DNA of 64,000 nucleotides. It comes from Stenotrophomonas bentonitica. Lineage in GTDB: Bacteria; Pseudomonadota; Gammaproteobacteria; Xanthomonadales; Xanthomonadaceae. The notes beneath the pieces are model-generated. The model saw only the letters and a list, made by a program, of their open reading frames with translations, was not told the origin of the DNA and made no database searches. Location of the stretch: NCBI RefSeq assembly GCF_013185915.1, contig NZ_JAAZUH010000001.1:124001-188000 (forward strand). The letters are read 5' to 3'. Shown here piece after piece: positions 14,032-22,718 of the stretch (position 1 is its first letter; each line of letters begins with the position of its first letter). The position numbers and the translations under genes were made by a program.

Positions 14032-15852
14032 TTACCGCAGACCGTCTACGTCCAGGATCAATGACATGCGGCCGTCGCCGATCAGGGTGGCGCCGGCGTA
14101 GCCGCGCAGGCCGCGCAGTGCCTTGGGCAGCGGCTTGATCACCACTTCCTCGCGGCCGCGCACCTGGTCGACCACCAGGCCGAAGCGTGCTTCACCTGCC
14201 TGCAGCACCACGATGGTGAGCAGCGGCGAAGCGGTCGGCTCCACCGCCAGCCAGTGGCGGAGGTCGACCAGCGGCAGGGTGTGCGACTTGCGGTCCAGCA
14301 CCGCGCGACCGTCGAACCAGCCGAGCGAGGTGTTGGGGGCGTGCAGCACTTCCATCACGCGCGCCAGCGGCAGCGCATACACGTCTTCGCCCGCCTGCAC
14401 CAGCAGGGTCGGCAGGATCGCCAGGGTCAGCGGCACCCGGATCAGGAAGCGGCTGCCGCGACCGAGTTCGGACTGGATCTGGATCTGGCCGCTCAGTTCG
14501 CGGATGCGCGACTGCACCACGTCCATGCCGACGCCACGGCCGGAGATATCGGTGACTTCCTGCTTGGTGGAGAAGCCGGGCAGGAACACGAGGTGCAGGC
14601 ATTCCTCGCTGCTCAGTCGGGCCGCTGCTTCGGGGTCGATCAACCCCTTCTCGCGGGCCTTGGCGCGCAGGCGCTCCGGGTCGATGCCGGCGCCGTCGTC
14701 CTGCACTTCAATGCTGACGTAGTCGCCTTCCTGCTGCGCCGACAGCCGCACGTTGCCGCTGCGGGGCTTGCCCTGTGCTTCGCGCAGTTCGGGCATTTCG
14801 ATGCCGTGGTCGATCGCGTTGCGCACCAGGTGCACCAGCGGGTCGGCCAGCGCTTCGACCAGGTTGCGGTCCAGCTCGGTTTCCGCGCCGATCAGCTCCA
14901 GCTCCACTTCCTTCTTGAGGTTCCGGGCGACGTCGCGGGCGACCTTGGGGAAGCGCGAGAACACCTTACCCACCGGCTGCATGCGGGTGCGCATCACCGC
15001 CGACTGCAGGCGCGCGGTGGCGATGTCCAGGGTCGACACCGCACGGTCCAGCTCTTCGTCATGCAGGCGCGCGCGCAGGGTCTTGAGCCGGTTGCGCGAG
15101 AGCACCAGTTCGCCGATCAGGTTGACGATGGCATCCAGGCGCTTGGTGTCCACGCGCACGGTGTGCTCGGCTTCGGCCACCGGCTTGTTGGCAGCCGGCT
15201 TGGCCGGGGCCGGGGCGGCGACCGGGCGCGGCGCGGGCGCCGGTGCGGGAACAGCCGCCTGCACTGTGCCGGGGGCGGCGCCACCGTGCAGCTGGTCGAG
15301 CAGTGCTTCGAATTCGTCTTCGCCGATCAGTCCGTCGTCGACCTTTTTCGTGGGCGTCACGGCGGTCGGCGCGGCGCCACCGTGCAGGGTGTCCAGCAGC
15401 GCTTCGAACTCGTCGTCGGTGATCAGGTCACCGTTGGCCGGCACCGCGGCCGCCACCGGCGCAGGCACGGCCGGACCGTTGACGTCGAACTGCGAGATCA
15501 ATTCCGGCGGCGCATAGCCCGGCTCGGTACCGGCCGACACCGAATCCAGCATCGACTGCAGGTAGTCCAGCGACTGCTGGCCGGCATCGAAGTGGTGCGC
15601 CTGCAGCACCGCCTGCCCGGAGCGGGCCATGCCCAGGGTCTCTTCCGCGGCGTGGCACAGTTCCACCATCGCCTGGATGCCGAGGAAGCCGGCACCGCCC
15701 TTGAGCGTGTGGAAGCCGCGGAACACCGCGTTGAGCTGGTCGCTGTCCTGGGGCGACTGCTCCAGCGACACCAGCTGTTCGCCGAGGCGATCCAGGATTT
15801 CCTGGGCCTCGAGGATGAAGTCGGCGGCAATGTCGTCTGGAACAGCACTCAT
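14032..15852 (-). CDS. cheA: CheA chemotaxis histidine kinase of the fliA-cheYZA operon
   Basis: A 606-residue kinase. The Hpt domain carries His48 (VFRGFHTLKGGAGFLG). The usual P2 domain is missing; in its place, a linker holds two copies of DEFEALLD-x-LHGGAAP (about residues 143-161 and 175-193) and a long Ala/Pro stretch. These follow: dimerisation helices (RLDAIVNLIGELVLSRNRL), ATPase with N box (HLVRNAIDHGIE), G1 (DDGAGID) and G2 (TDISGRGVGMDVV), and a CheW-like regulatory domain. Gene order cheY-cheZ-cheA before motC matches the Pseudomonas flagellar cluster, so this is the canonical motility kinase, but cheB, which lies between cheA and motC in Pseudomonas, is absent. The linker motif may be the ParP-interacting LID region known from Vibrio CheA; that is inference. 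Confidence 0.95.
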   Translation of the reverse strand: MSAVPDDIAADFILEAQEILDRLGEQLVSLEQSPQDSDQLNAVFRGFHTLKGGAGFLGIQAMVELCHAAEETLGMARSGQAVLQAHHFDAGQQSLDYLQSMLDSVSAGTEPGYAPPELISQFDVNGPAVPAPVAAAVPANGDLITDDEFEALLDTLHGGAAPTAVTPTKKVDDGLIGEDEFEALLDQLHGGAAPGTVQAAVPAPAPAPRPVAAPAPAKPAANKPVAEAEHTVRVDTKRLDAIVNLIGELVLSRNRLKTLRARLHDEELDRAVSTLDIATARLQSAVMRTRMQPVGKVFSRFPKVARDVARNLKKEVELELIGAETELDRNLVEALADPLVHLVRNAIDHGIEMPELREAQGKPRSGNVRLSAQQEGDYVSIEVQDDGAGIDPERLRAKAREKGLIDPEAAARLSSEECLHLVFLPGFSTKQEVTDISGRGVGMDVVQSRIRELSGQIQIQSELGRGSRFLIRVPLTLAILPTLLVQAGEDVYALPLARVMEVLHAPNTSLGWFDGRAVLDRKSHTLPLVDLRHWLAVEPTASPLLTIVVLQAGEARFGLVVDQVRGREEVVIKPLPKALRGLRGYAGATLIGDGRMSLILDVDGLR

Positions 15853-15856
15853 GTTT

Positions 15857-16471
15857 TCAAAGCCCCAAATCGGAAAGCAGGTCGTCGGCGTCGACCTGCG
15901 ACACCTGGTGGCGGTCCAACCCGGTCACGGCCGGGCCGGCCAGGCCGTTGTCGCGCTTGCTGGTGGTCTCGTCCGGCGGCGGCAGGCCGAGCGCGCCGAA
16001 GCCTTCGTGCACGCGGCGCACGATGCCGACCACGCGGCGGATGATCTGCCCGGTGAGATCCTGGTAGCTCTGGGTGAGCGCGATCTCGGTGAGGTTGTGG
16101 CGGATCCGTTCCAGCTGCACGTCCTGGTCCGGGCTCAGCCCGTTGGCGCGCAGCTGCTCGGTCAGCGCCCGGCATTCTTCGGCCAGGTCCAGGGTGCGGT
16201 GGGTGGCCTGTTCGGTCATCGCCACCACGTGGTCCAGGCGCGCGCAGGCGTCGTCCAGCTCGCCGGCTTCGCTGGGCAGGGTGGGCAGTTCGCCCAGTGC
16301 CTGGCCCAGTTCGCGGGCCAGCCGGTTCAGACCGGCCATCATCGGCTGGGTGCGCAGCGCGGCCAGGGCGTCGATTTCCCGGCGCCAGCCGGCTTCGTCG
16401 CCACTTTCCAGCGCGGCAAGGGCGTCCTGCAGGCGCTGCACCAGCGCCGATTTGTCGCGAAGGGTTTCCAT
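15857..16471 (-). CDS. cheZ: CheZ, CheY-P phosphatase
   Basis: 204 residues, mostly long helices forming the CheZ four-helix bundle. The catalytic signature is intact: SYQDLTGQIIRR contains D138 and Q142, corresponding to D143 and Q147 of E. coli CheZ. A flexible segment then leads to a C-terminal acidic amphipathic peptide (VDADDLLSDLGL) that binds CheY. It dephosphorylates CheY-P at the pole and ends the switching signal. It overlaps the cheY stop (TGATG) and ends 4 bases before the cheA start, so the three are translated as a unit. Confidence 0.94.
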   Translation of the reverse strand: METLRDKSALVQRLQDALAALESGDEAGWRREIDALAALRTQPMMAGLNRLARELGQALGELPTLPSEAGELDDACARLDHVVAMTEQATHRTLDLAEECRALTEQLRANGLSPDQDVQLERIRHNLTEIALTQSYQDLTGQIIRRVVGIVRRVHEGFGALGLPPPDETTSKRDNGLAGPAVTGLDRHQVSQVDADDLLSDLGL

Positions 16472-16863
16472 CAGGCGCTCGCCGCCAGGCGCTCGAAGAT
16501 CTTGCCGAGCTTTTCTTCCAGGGTCTGTGCGGTGAACGGCTTGATGATGTAGCCGTTCACGCCGGACTGCGCGGCTTCGATGATCTGCTCGCGCTTGGCT
16601 TCGGCGGTGACCATCAGCACCGGCAGGGTCTTGAGCTTGGCGTCGGCGCGGATCGCCTTGAGCAGGTCGATGCCGGTCATCACCGGCATGTTCCAGTCGG
16701 TGACCACGAAATCGAACGGCTGGCTCTGCAGCAGGGCCAGCGCGGCATGCCCGTCCTCGGCTTCGGCCGTATTGGTGAAGCCCAGATCGCCCAGCAGGTT
16801 CTTGACGATACGACGCATGGTCGAGAAGTCGTCGACGATCAGGATACGCATGTTCTTGTTCAA
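16471..16863 (-). CDS. cheY: CheY, motor-switch response regulator
   Basis: A 130-residue canonical CheY: D11/D12 ([17 protein letters not shown]), phospho-acceptor D56 ([12 protein letters not shown]), T86, the switch tyrosine at 105 and K108 (GYIIKPF) are all there. CheY-P binds FliM and reverses rotation. The start looks like TTG at 16863, because AGGAA lies about 8 bases upstream; the ATG four codons later would be about 20 bases from that site. It follows fliA by 16 bases and is coupled to cheZ. Far closer to E. coli CheY than the copy at 9546-9911, so this is the likely motor effector. Confidence 0.95.
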   Translation of the reverse strand: MNKNMRILIVDDFSTMRRIVKNLLGDLGFTNTAEAEDGHAALALLQSQPFDFVVTDWNMPVMTGIDLLKAIRADAKLKTLPVLMVTAEAKREQIIEAAQSGVNGYIIKPFTAQTLEEKLGKIFERLAASA

Positions 16864-16879
16864 AGCACTTTCCTCGGTC

Positions 16880-17626
16880 TCAGTTGTTCTCGAGGCCGGC
16901 GTCGGCCGCCTCGAAGATCTTCAGTCGGCCACGCAGGCGCAGCACTGCCTGGCCATGGATCTGGCAGACGCGCGACTCGCTGACCCCGAGCACCGCGCCG
17001 ATCTCTTTCAGGTTCAGTTCCTGCTCGTAGTACAGCGACAGCACCAGCTGTTCGCGCTCGGGCAGCAGGCCGATCGCGTTGCCCAGCTCGCGGCCGAACT
17101 CGCCGCGCTCCAGCACCTGCTGCGGGGTCGGGCCGCCCTGGGCCACGGTGTCCAGCTCGCCCTGGTCTTCGATCCGCGACTCCAGGCTCAGCACCTGGCC
17201 GCGCGCGGCGTCTTCCATCAGGCGCAGGTAATCCGGCAGCGGCATGTCCATCGCGGCGGCCACTTCGGTGGCGCTGGCTGCGCGGCCGGTGCTCTGCTCC
17301 AGGCGGCGGATGGTGGAGGCGGCGTCGCGCGCACGGCGGTGCACCGAACGCGGCACCCAGTCGCCACGGCGGATCTCGTCGATCATCGACCCGCGGATGC
17401 GGATCGAGGCGTAGGTTTCGAACGAGGCGCCCTGGTCGGCGTCGTAGCTGCGCGAGGCCTCGATCAGGCCCATCATGCCGGCCTGGATCAGGTCGTCCAC
17501 TTCAACGCTGGCCGGCAGGCGCGCGGCCAGGTGGTGGGCAATGCGCCGGACCAGGTCCGAGTGCTGGGCAATGCACTCGTTGGCGGCGGCGCGTTGCACC
17601 TCCTTGTAGTGTGCGGCGCCTTTCAT
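16880..17626 (-). CDS. fliA: FliA, sigma-28 flagellar sigma factor
   Basis: A 248-residue sigma-70-family factor with region 2 ([34 protein letters not shown]), region 3 ([18 protein letters not shown]) and region 4 with the helix-turn-helix ([20 protein letters not shown]). It directs RNA polymerase to the late flagellar promoters, of which seven candidates are listed in this annotation. Its activity would be held by FlgM, which is not in the window. ATG 17626 overlaps the fleN stop in ATGA. The operon flhF-fleN-fliA-cheY-cheZ-cheA is uninterrupted. Confidence 0.96.
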   Translation of the reverse strand: MKGAAHYKEVQRAAANECIAQHSDLVRRIAHHLAARLPASVEVDDLIQAGMMGLIEASRSYDADQGASFETYASIRIRGSMIDEIRRGDWVPRSVHRRARDAASTIRRLEQSTGRAASATEVAAAMDMPLPDYLRLMEDAARGQVLSLESRIEDQGELDTVAQGGPTPQQVLERGEFGRELGNAIGLLPEREQLVLSLYYEQELNLKEIGAVLGVSESRVCQIHGQAVLRLRGRLKIFEAADAGLENN

Positions 17627-18510
17627 GCGGCCACCCCGCGTTGCTTGAGGATGCGTTCCAGGAAGAACTCGACCCCGCCACGCGGTTCGGTGGGGGCCTG
17701 CCAGCGGGCGGTGCGGCGGGCGATCTCGGCCATCGCCTGCGCGGCCGGGCTGGACGGGTAGGCCTTCACCACCGGCTGCTGGCGCTGCACCGACAGGCGC
17801 AGCCAGTCGTCCTGCGGCACGCAGCCCAGGTAGTTGAGCGAGACGTCGGCCAGGAACTTCTCGCAGACCCGGCTCAGCTTTTCGTACAGCACGCGGCCCT
17901 CATTCGGGTCGCGCACCATGTTGGCCACGACCTGGATGCGGTCCACGCCGCGCTCGCGCGAGAGCACCTTGATCAGTGCGTAGGCGTCGGTGATCGAGGC
18001 CGGTTCGTCACAGACCACCACCACGGTGTCCTGCGCGGCCTGGCAGAAGGTCAGCACGCCGTCGGTGATGCCGGCGGCGGTGTCGACCACCATGAAGTCC
18101 AGTTCGCGTTCCAGTTCGGAGAACACGTTGACCAGGCCCACGTGCTCGGCCGGCTGCAGTTCGGCCATGTGCCGGCGACCGGACGCGGCCGGGACCACCA
18201 GCACGCCGTTGGGGCCTTCCAGGATCACCTCGTCCAGCGTGCAGCGCCCGGCGACCAGGTCGGCCAGGGTCAGCTTGGGCTGCAGGCCCAGGATCACGTC
18301 GATGTTGGCCAGGCCCAGGTCGGCGTCCAGCAGCAGCGTGCGCTTGCCCATGCCGGCCAGCGCCACGGCCAGGTTGGCCGAGACATTGGTCTTGCCCACG
18401 CCGCCCTTGCCGCCGGTGACGGCGATGGTGCGCACCGGGCCCAGCGGCTGGCTGCGGGTAGCCGACAGCGGGAAGGTCCTGGTCAGGTTTTCGTACTCAC
18501 GCGACGGCAT
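17623..18510 (-). CDS. fleN: FleN/FlhG, MinD-like ATPase controlling flagellar number
   Basis: A 295-residue P-loop ATPase of the MinD/ParA family. Walker A' is VTGGKGGVGKTNVSANLAVALA near residue 32, followed by LLLDADLGLANIDVILGL and DFMVVDTAAGI. The N-terminal extension (TRTFPLSATRSQPLGPVRT) is where FlhG proteins contact FlhF, and the basic C-terminal tail could bind membrane. In polar flagellates FleN antagonises FleQ and limits flagella to one. The start overlaps the end of flhF by 14 bases, so expression is coupled to its partner GTPase. Confidence 0.94.
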   Translation of the reverse strand: MPSREYENLTRTFPLSATRSQPLGPVRTIAVTGGKGGVGKTNVSANLAVALAGMGKRTLLLDADLGLANIDVILGLQPKLTLADLVAGRCTLDEVILEGPNGVLVVPAASGRRHMAELQPAEHVGLVNVFSELERELDFMVVDTAAGITDGVLTFCQAAQDTVVVVCDEPASITDAYALIKVLSRERGVDRIQVVANMVRDPNEGRVLYEKLSRVCEKFLADVSLNYLGCVPQDDWLRLSVQRQQPVVKAYPSSPAAQAMAEIARRTARWQAPTEPRGGVEFFLERILKQRGVAA

Positions 18511-20467
18511 GGTTCAACTCCGGGTTGCAGGGCATATCGGCCGCGCGGCGCAAATCTTCAAGGCGAAGTACAAGATTGGCGGCACTGGCCCGGTGCAGGT
18601 CTTCGGGAACGTCCTGGCCGTCGGTGACCCAGGTGATCGGCAGGCGGTGGTCGACCGCCACCGACAGGGCGGTACCGAAGCGGCCGGTCTCGTCCAGCTT
18701 GCTCAGCACCACGCCCTGCGGGTTGGCGGCGCTGAAGCGGCGGACCACTTCGTCCATGTCGCCGAAGCTGGTGTTGGCCGGCAGCACCAGCAGGGTGCGG
18801 ATCTGCTCGGAGGCGCGCAGCCACTGCAGCTGCGCGGCCAGGGCGCGGTCGCGCGGGCCCAGCCCGGCGGTGTCGATCAGCACCAGCTTGTAGTCCTTCA
18901 GGCGCTCCAGCAGCTGGGCCAGGTCGCTGCCGCTGTTGGCTTCGTGGACCGCGATGCCGAGCTGGCGGCCGAAGCCGTACAGCTGTTCGCGGGCGCCGAT
19001 GCGGGCGGTGTCGGTGGTGACCAGGGCCACGTCGCGGGCGGCATGCGCTTCGGCGAAGCGCGAGGCCAGCTTGGCGATGGTGGTGGTCTTGCCGGCACCG
19101 GTCGGGCCGACCAGGGCGATCACGCCGCCGGCCTCGAGCGGGTCGACCGGGGCGATCGGCAGCTTCTTGGAGAGCAGGCCCAGCATCAGGCCGCGGCCAC
19201 GGTGGGCTTCGGTGTCGAGCGGGATCTGCAGGGCGACGTCGCGGCAGATGCCGGCGTCGAAGCCGTACTCGTCCATCAGGTCGAGCGCGGCGGCACGCAC
19301 CGGCGAGCCGCGCAGGCGTTCGTCGGTGAACCGGTTCATTTCGCGCTCGATCACGTGGCGCATGCCGGCCACTTCATGGCGCAGCTGGCGCAGTTCCTCG
19401 TCGTCGCGGACCAGGGTGACCGGCGCCGGCGCCGGGGCGTCAGCCGGTGCAGCGGCAGCCGGTTCCGGGGCGGGCGCCACGACGGCTTCGGCGACTTCGG
19501 CGGGGGCCGTCGGTTCGTTGGCGGCCTGCATCGGCGGCAGTGCCGGGGCGGCGATCATCATCGGCGCGGCCGGGACGACCGGTGCGACCGGCGCAACCGG
19601 AGCGGTCTCGATCATCGCCATCGGTGCCGGCGGCACGAACACGGCCGAATCATCGATGTCGAAGCGTTCGCTGGCCGCTGCCGGGACCACCGGCACGGTT
19701 TCCCACAGCGGGGCGATCGGCGCGTCGAACGCGGCGCGCTGCATCTGCTGCGCCGGCATCTGCGGCAGCTGCGGCGGCACGCTGCGGCCGGGCGGGGCGT
19801 GCATTTCGAACAGCGGGGCGTCGTCCTGCGGCGGGTCGATGATGAAGCGGGCGCGGTTGGACGGGGCCGGGGTGGCGCGGACCGGGGAGGGTGCGTCTTC
19901 GATCATTGGCCGGGCAGAGCCCGGCGCTACTTCGGGGCGGGCAGCGAGAGCAGCGTCGGAGTGGGCAGCGTGGGCGGCGGCCTGTTCGACATTGAACGGC
20001 GCGAAGATCTGTTCCGGCAGCACGTCCAGGGTGCGGCTCGGTGCAACCGCAGCGCGGGCCAGGGTCGCGGCGAAACCGGGGCTGCCCGGCGGCGGCACGA
20101 TTTCGTTGGCGGTGTCCAGGGTGCGACCGGTGGCGCCGACGGCGGCGCGGGCCAGCGCGGCGACGGCCGAGGTGGTGGCGGCCACCGGTTCCGGCGCGGC
20201 CACCGGGGCCTTGCGGCGGGTGACGGCGGCGATCACCGCGTCGGCGGCGTTGCGCGGGCGCGGGGCCGGCGGCGGCGGGGCGACGTCCTTGCGCGCGGCT
20301 TCCAGTGCGCGCTGCACCGCGCCTTCGTCATAGTTCGCCGCGGCCACGATCTCAACGCCTTCCTCGATCCGGCGATTGGACAGGATCACCGCATCGGGAC
20401 CGTGTTCCTTGCGCACCAGGTTCATGGCCGAGCGCATATCGGGAGCGACGAAGCGTTTGATTTTCAT
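18497..20467 (-). CDS. flhF: FlhF, SRP-type GTPase for polar flagellum placement (unusually long)
   Basis: 656 residues. The N-terminus MKIKRFVAPDMRSAMNLVRKEHG (about 1-60) is the FlhF B domain. The C-terminal NG domain (about 285-650) has the P-loop VALVGPTGAGKTTTIAKLAS, DTARIGAREQL, LIDTAGLG and SKLDETGRFG. Between them is an Ala/Pro-rich, low-complexity linker of more than 200 residues, making the protein far longer than Pseudomonas (about 430) or Bacillus (about 370) FlhF. The ATG at 20467 begins exactly at the conserved MKIKRF; a 21-codon upstream extension is unsupported. It recruits the first basal-body parts to the pole, with FleN as its regulator. Confidence 0.95.
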   Translation of the reverse strand: MKIKRFVAPDMRSAMNLVRKEHGPDAVILSNRRIEEGVEIVAAANYDEGAVQRALEAARKDVAPPPPAPRPRNAADAVIAAVTRRKAPVAAPEPVAATTSAVAALARAAVGATGRTLDTANEIVPPPGSPGFAATLARAAVAPSRTLDVLPEQIFAPFNVEQAAAHAAHSDAALAARPEVAPGSARPMIEDAPSPVRATPAPSNRARFIIDPPQDDAPLFEMHAPPGRSVPPQLPQMPAQQMQRAAFDAPIAPLWETVPVVPAAASERFDIDDSAVFVPPAPMAMIETAPVAPVAPVVPAAPMMIAAPALPPMQAANEPTAPAEVAEAVVAPAPEPAAAAPADAPAPAPVTLVRDDEELRQLRHEVAGMRHVIEREMNRFTDERLRGSPVRAAALDLMDEYGFDAGICRDVALQIPLDTEAHRGRGLMLGLLSKKLPIAPVDPLEAGGVIALVGPTGAGKTTTIAKLASRFAEAHAARDVALVTTDTARIGAREQLYGFGRQLGIAVHEANSGSDLAQLLERLKDYKLVLIDTAGLGPRDRALAAQLQWLRASEQIRTLLVLPANTSFGDMDEVVRRFSAANPQGVVLSKLDETGRFGTALSVAVDHRLPITWVTDGQDVPEDLHRASAANLVLRLEDLRRAADMPCNPELNHAVA

Positions 20468-20597
20468 GCTGTGGTACCGGGACTGGGGCTGGGGGGCGGA
20501 AGGGAGGCTCTGGTTGTCGGTGGTCTGCACGGTCCGGGGTTCCCTTCTTGTCCTGCTGCGGTGATGGCGAAATGGGTGTGTCTGTTTTCTGACGCGT

Positions 20598-20613
20598 TGC
20601 TGTCGGTGTTCCG
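20598..20613 (-). promoter_or_regulatory. weak candidate sigma-54 site before flhF
   Basis: Minus-strand CGGAACA-N4-CAGCA keeps the invariant GG and GC with correct spacing but the rest is poor. It sits just past the flhA stop, about 130 bases before the flhF ATG. The flhF operon needs a promoter in 20468-20615 and this is the only candidate I see. Confidence 0.3.
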
Positions 20614-20615
20614 GC

Positions 20616-22718
20616 TCAGCTGATCGTGCCGACCAGCTTCAAGCGCTTGTCTTCTGGCACTTCGCTGTAGGCCAGCACGGACAGCGACGGAACGCTGTGG
20701 CGTACCAGCCGTGCCAGCGCGGCACGTACCGGACCGGGCACCAACACCACCGCGGGCTCGTTCTTCGCTTCCTGCTTGCCGACACATTCGGCCAGGCTCT
20801 GGTGCAGTCGCTCGGCGAGTCCGGGTTCCAGCGCTGCGCCGTTGCCCTGTGTGGACTCCTGCAAGACACGTTCCAATTGTGGGTTGAGGGTGAACACCGG
20901 CAGCTCCGCCGACATTCCGGCGATCTCCTGCACGATGAAACGGCCCAGTGCGTTGCGCACGGCGGCGGTGAGCACGCCCGGGTCCTGGCTGAGCGGCGCG
21001 TTTTCGACCAGCGACTCGGCGATCTTGCGCAGCTGGCGCACCGGAATGCGCTCGATCAGCAGGTTCTGCAGTACCCGCACCACCACCGACAGCGGCAGCG
21101 CCTTGGGGGTGAGGTCTTCGACCAGTTTGGGCGCGCTCTTGGCCAGGTTGGCCAGCAGCTGCTGCACTTCTTCGTGACCCAGCAGTTCCGGTGCGTGTTC
21201 GCGGATCAGGTGCGACAGATGGGTGGCAACCACGGTGGCCGGGTCGACCACGGTGTAGCCCATCGATTCGGCATGGGCGCGCTGGTGCGGCTGGATCCAG
21301 GTGGCATCGAGGCCGAACGCGGGGTCCTTGCCGGCGATGCCTTCCAGTGCGCCGAGCGCGCTGCCCGGGTCCAAGGCCAGTTCGCGGTCGGGGTGGATTT
21401 CGGCGGTGGCCACCGGCACGCCGTGGATCAGCAGGCGGTAGGCGGTGGCGCCCAGCTCCAGGTTGTCGCGGATGTGCACCGAGGGAATCAGGAAGCCGAT
21501 GTCATGGGTGAGCTTGCGGCGCACGCCCTTGATCCGCGCCATCAACTCGCCGCCCTGGTTCTTGTCCACCAGCGGGATCAGGCGATAGCCCACTTCCAGG
21601 CCGAGCGGATCGACCGGGCGCAGTTCGTCCCAGGTGAGTTCGGCGGTGGGCGAGGGCGTGCCGGCCGGCAGGCCGAGCGCGGTGGTCGGGCCGGAGGCCG
21701 GTGCGGCGGCAGCCTGTTCGGCGACCTGGCTCTTCTTCCACAGCTTCCAGGCGATGAAGCCGAGGATGGCGGCCAGCGTCAAGAAGGCGACGTTGGGCAT
21801 GCCGGGTACCAGGCCGACCAGGCCCAGGATCGCGGCGGCAATGGTCAGCGCACGGTGCTGACCGAACACCTGGCCCATCATGGCCTGCGCCATGTCCTGC
21901 GAACGCGAGGCGCGGGTGACCAGCATCGCCACCGCCGAGGACACCAGCAGGGCCGGCAGCTGCGCCACCAGGCCGTCACCGATGGAGAGCAGGGTGTAGG
22001 TCGCGGCGGCTTCGCCGAACGGCATGCCGTGCTGGAGCACGCCCACGGCCAGGCCGCCGAGCATGTTGATGAACAGGATCAGGATGCCGGCGATGGCGTC
22101 GCCGCGGATGAACTTGCTGGCACCGTCCATTGCACCGTAGAAGTCGGCTTCCTCGCGGACTTCTTCACGGCGGACCTTGGCTTCCTCACGCGTCAGCAAA
22201 CCGGCGTTGAGGTCGGCGTCGATCGCCATCTGCTTGCCGGGCATGGCGTCGAGGATGAAGCGCGCGGTCACTTCGGAGACGCGCCCGGCGCCCTTGGTGA
22301 TGACCACGAAGTTGATGATCGTCAGGATCGCGAAGACCACGATGCCGACCGCGTAGTTGCCACCGATCACGAATTCGCCGAACGCGGCGATCACCTTGCC
22401 GGCCGCTTCGTGGCCGTTCTGGCCGTTGAGCAGGATCACGCGGGTGGAGGCCACGTTCAGCGCCAGCCGCAGCATGGTGGTGATCAGCAGCACGATCGGG
22501 AAGATGGTGAAGTCCAGCGGGCGCTTCACGTACACCACCGCCAGCAGCACCATCAGCGAGATGGCGATGTTGAAGGTGAACAGCGCATCCAGCACCGGCG
22601 CGGCCAGCGGCACCACGACCATGGCCAGCAGGGCCAGCACGATCAGCGGGGCGCCCAGGCCCTGGCGGATCATGTCCAGGGCGCGACGGGTGTTCATGCC
22701 GGCGGGCTGGGCGCTCAT
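20616..22718 (-). CDS. flhA: FlhA, flagellar type III export gate
   Basis: A 700-residue FHIPEP-family protein. The N-terminal half (about 20-330) has seven to eight TM helices, including the conserved cytoplasmic loop between helices (FILDAMPGKQMAIDADLNAG), which with FliP/Q/R and FlhB forms the export channel and couples to proton motive force. The C-terminal half (about 365-700) is the soluble domain that forms the nonameric ring and docks chaperone-substrate complexes. It overlaps the flhB stop by 4 bases (ATGA). A 148-base gap separates it from flhF. Confidence 0.96.
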   Translation of the reverse strand: MSAQPAGMNTRRALDMIRQGLGAPLIVLALLAMVVVPLAAPVLDALFTFNIAISLMVLLAVVYVKRPLDFTIFPIVLLITTMLRLALNVASTRVILLNGQNGHEAAGKVIAAFGEFVIGGNYAVGIVVFAILTIINFVVITKGAGRVSEVTARFILDAMPGKQMAIDADLNAGLLTREEAKVRREEVREEADFYGAMDGASKFIRGDAIAGILILFINMLGGLAVGVLQHGMPFGEAAATYTLLSIGDGLVAQLPALLVSSAVAMLVTRASRSQDMAQAMMGQVFGQHRALTIAAAILGLVGLVPGMPNVAFLTLAAILGFIAWKLWKKSQVAEQAAAAPASGPTTALGLPAGTPSPTAELTWDELRPVDPLGLEVGYRLIPLVDKNQGGELMARIKGVRRKLTHDIGFLIPSVHIRDNLELGATAYRLLIHGVPVATAEIHPDRELALDPGSALGALEGIAGKDPAFGLDATWIQPHQRAHAESMGYTVVDPATVVATHLSHLIREHAPELLGHEEVQQLLANLAKSAPKLVEDLTPKALPLSVVVRVLQNLLIERIPVRQLRKIAESLVENAPLSQDPGVLTAAVRNALGRFIVQEIAGMSAELPVFTLNPQLERVLQESTQGNGAALEPGLAERLHQSLAECVGKQEAKNEPAVVLVPGPVRAALARLVRHSVPSLSVLAYSEVPEDKRLKLVGTIS

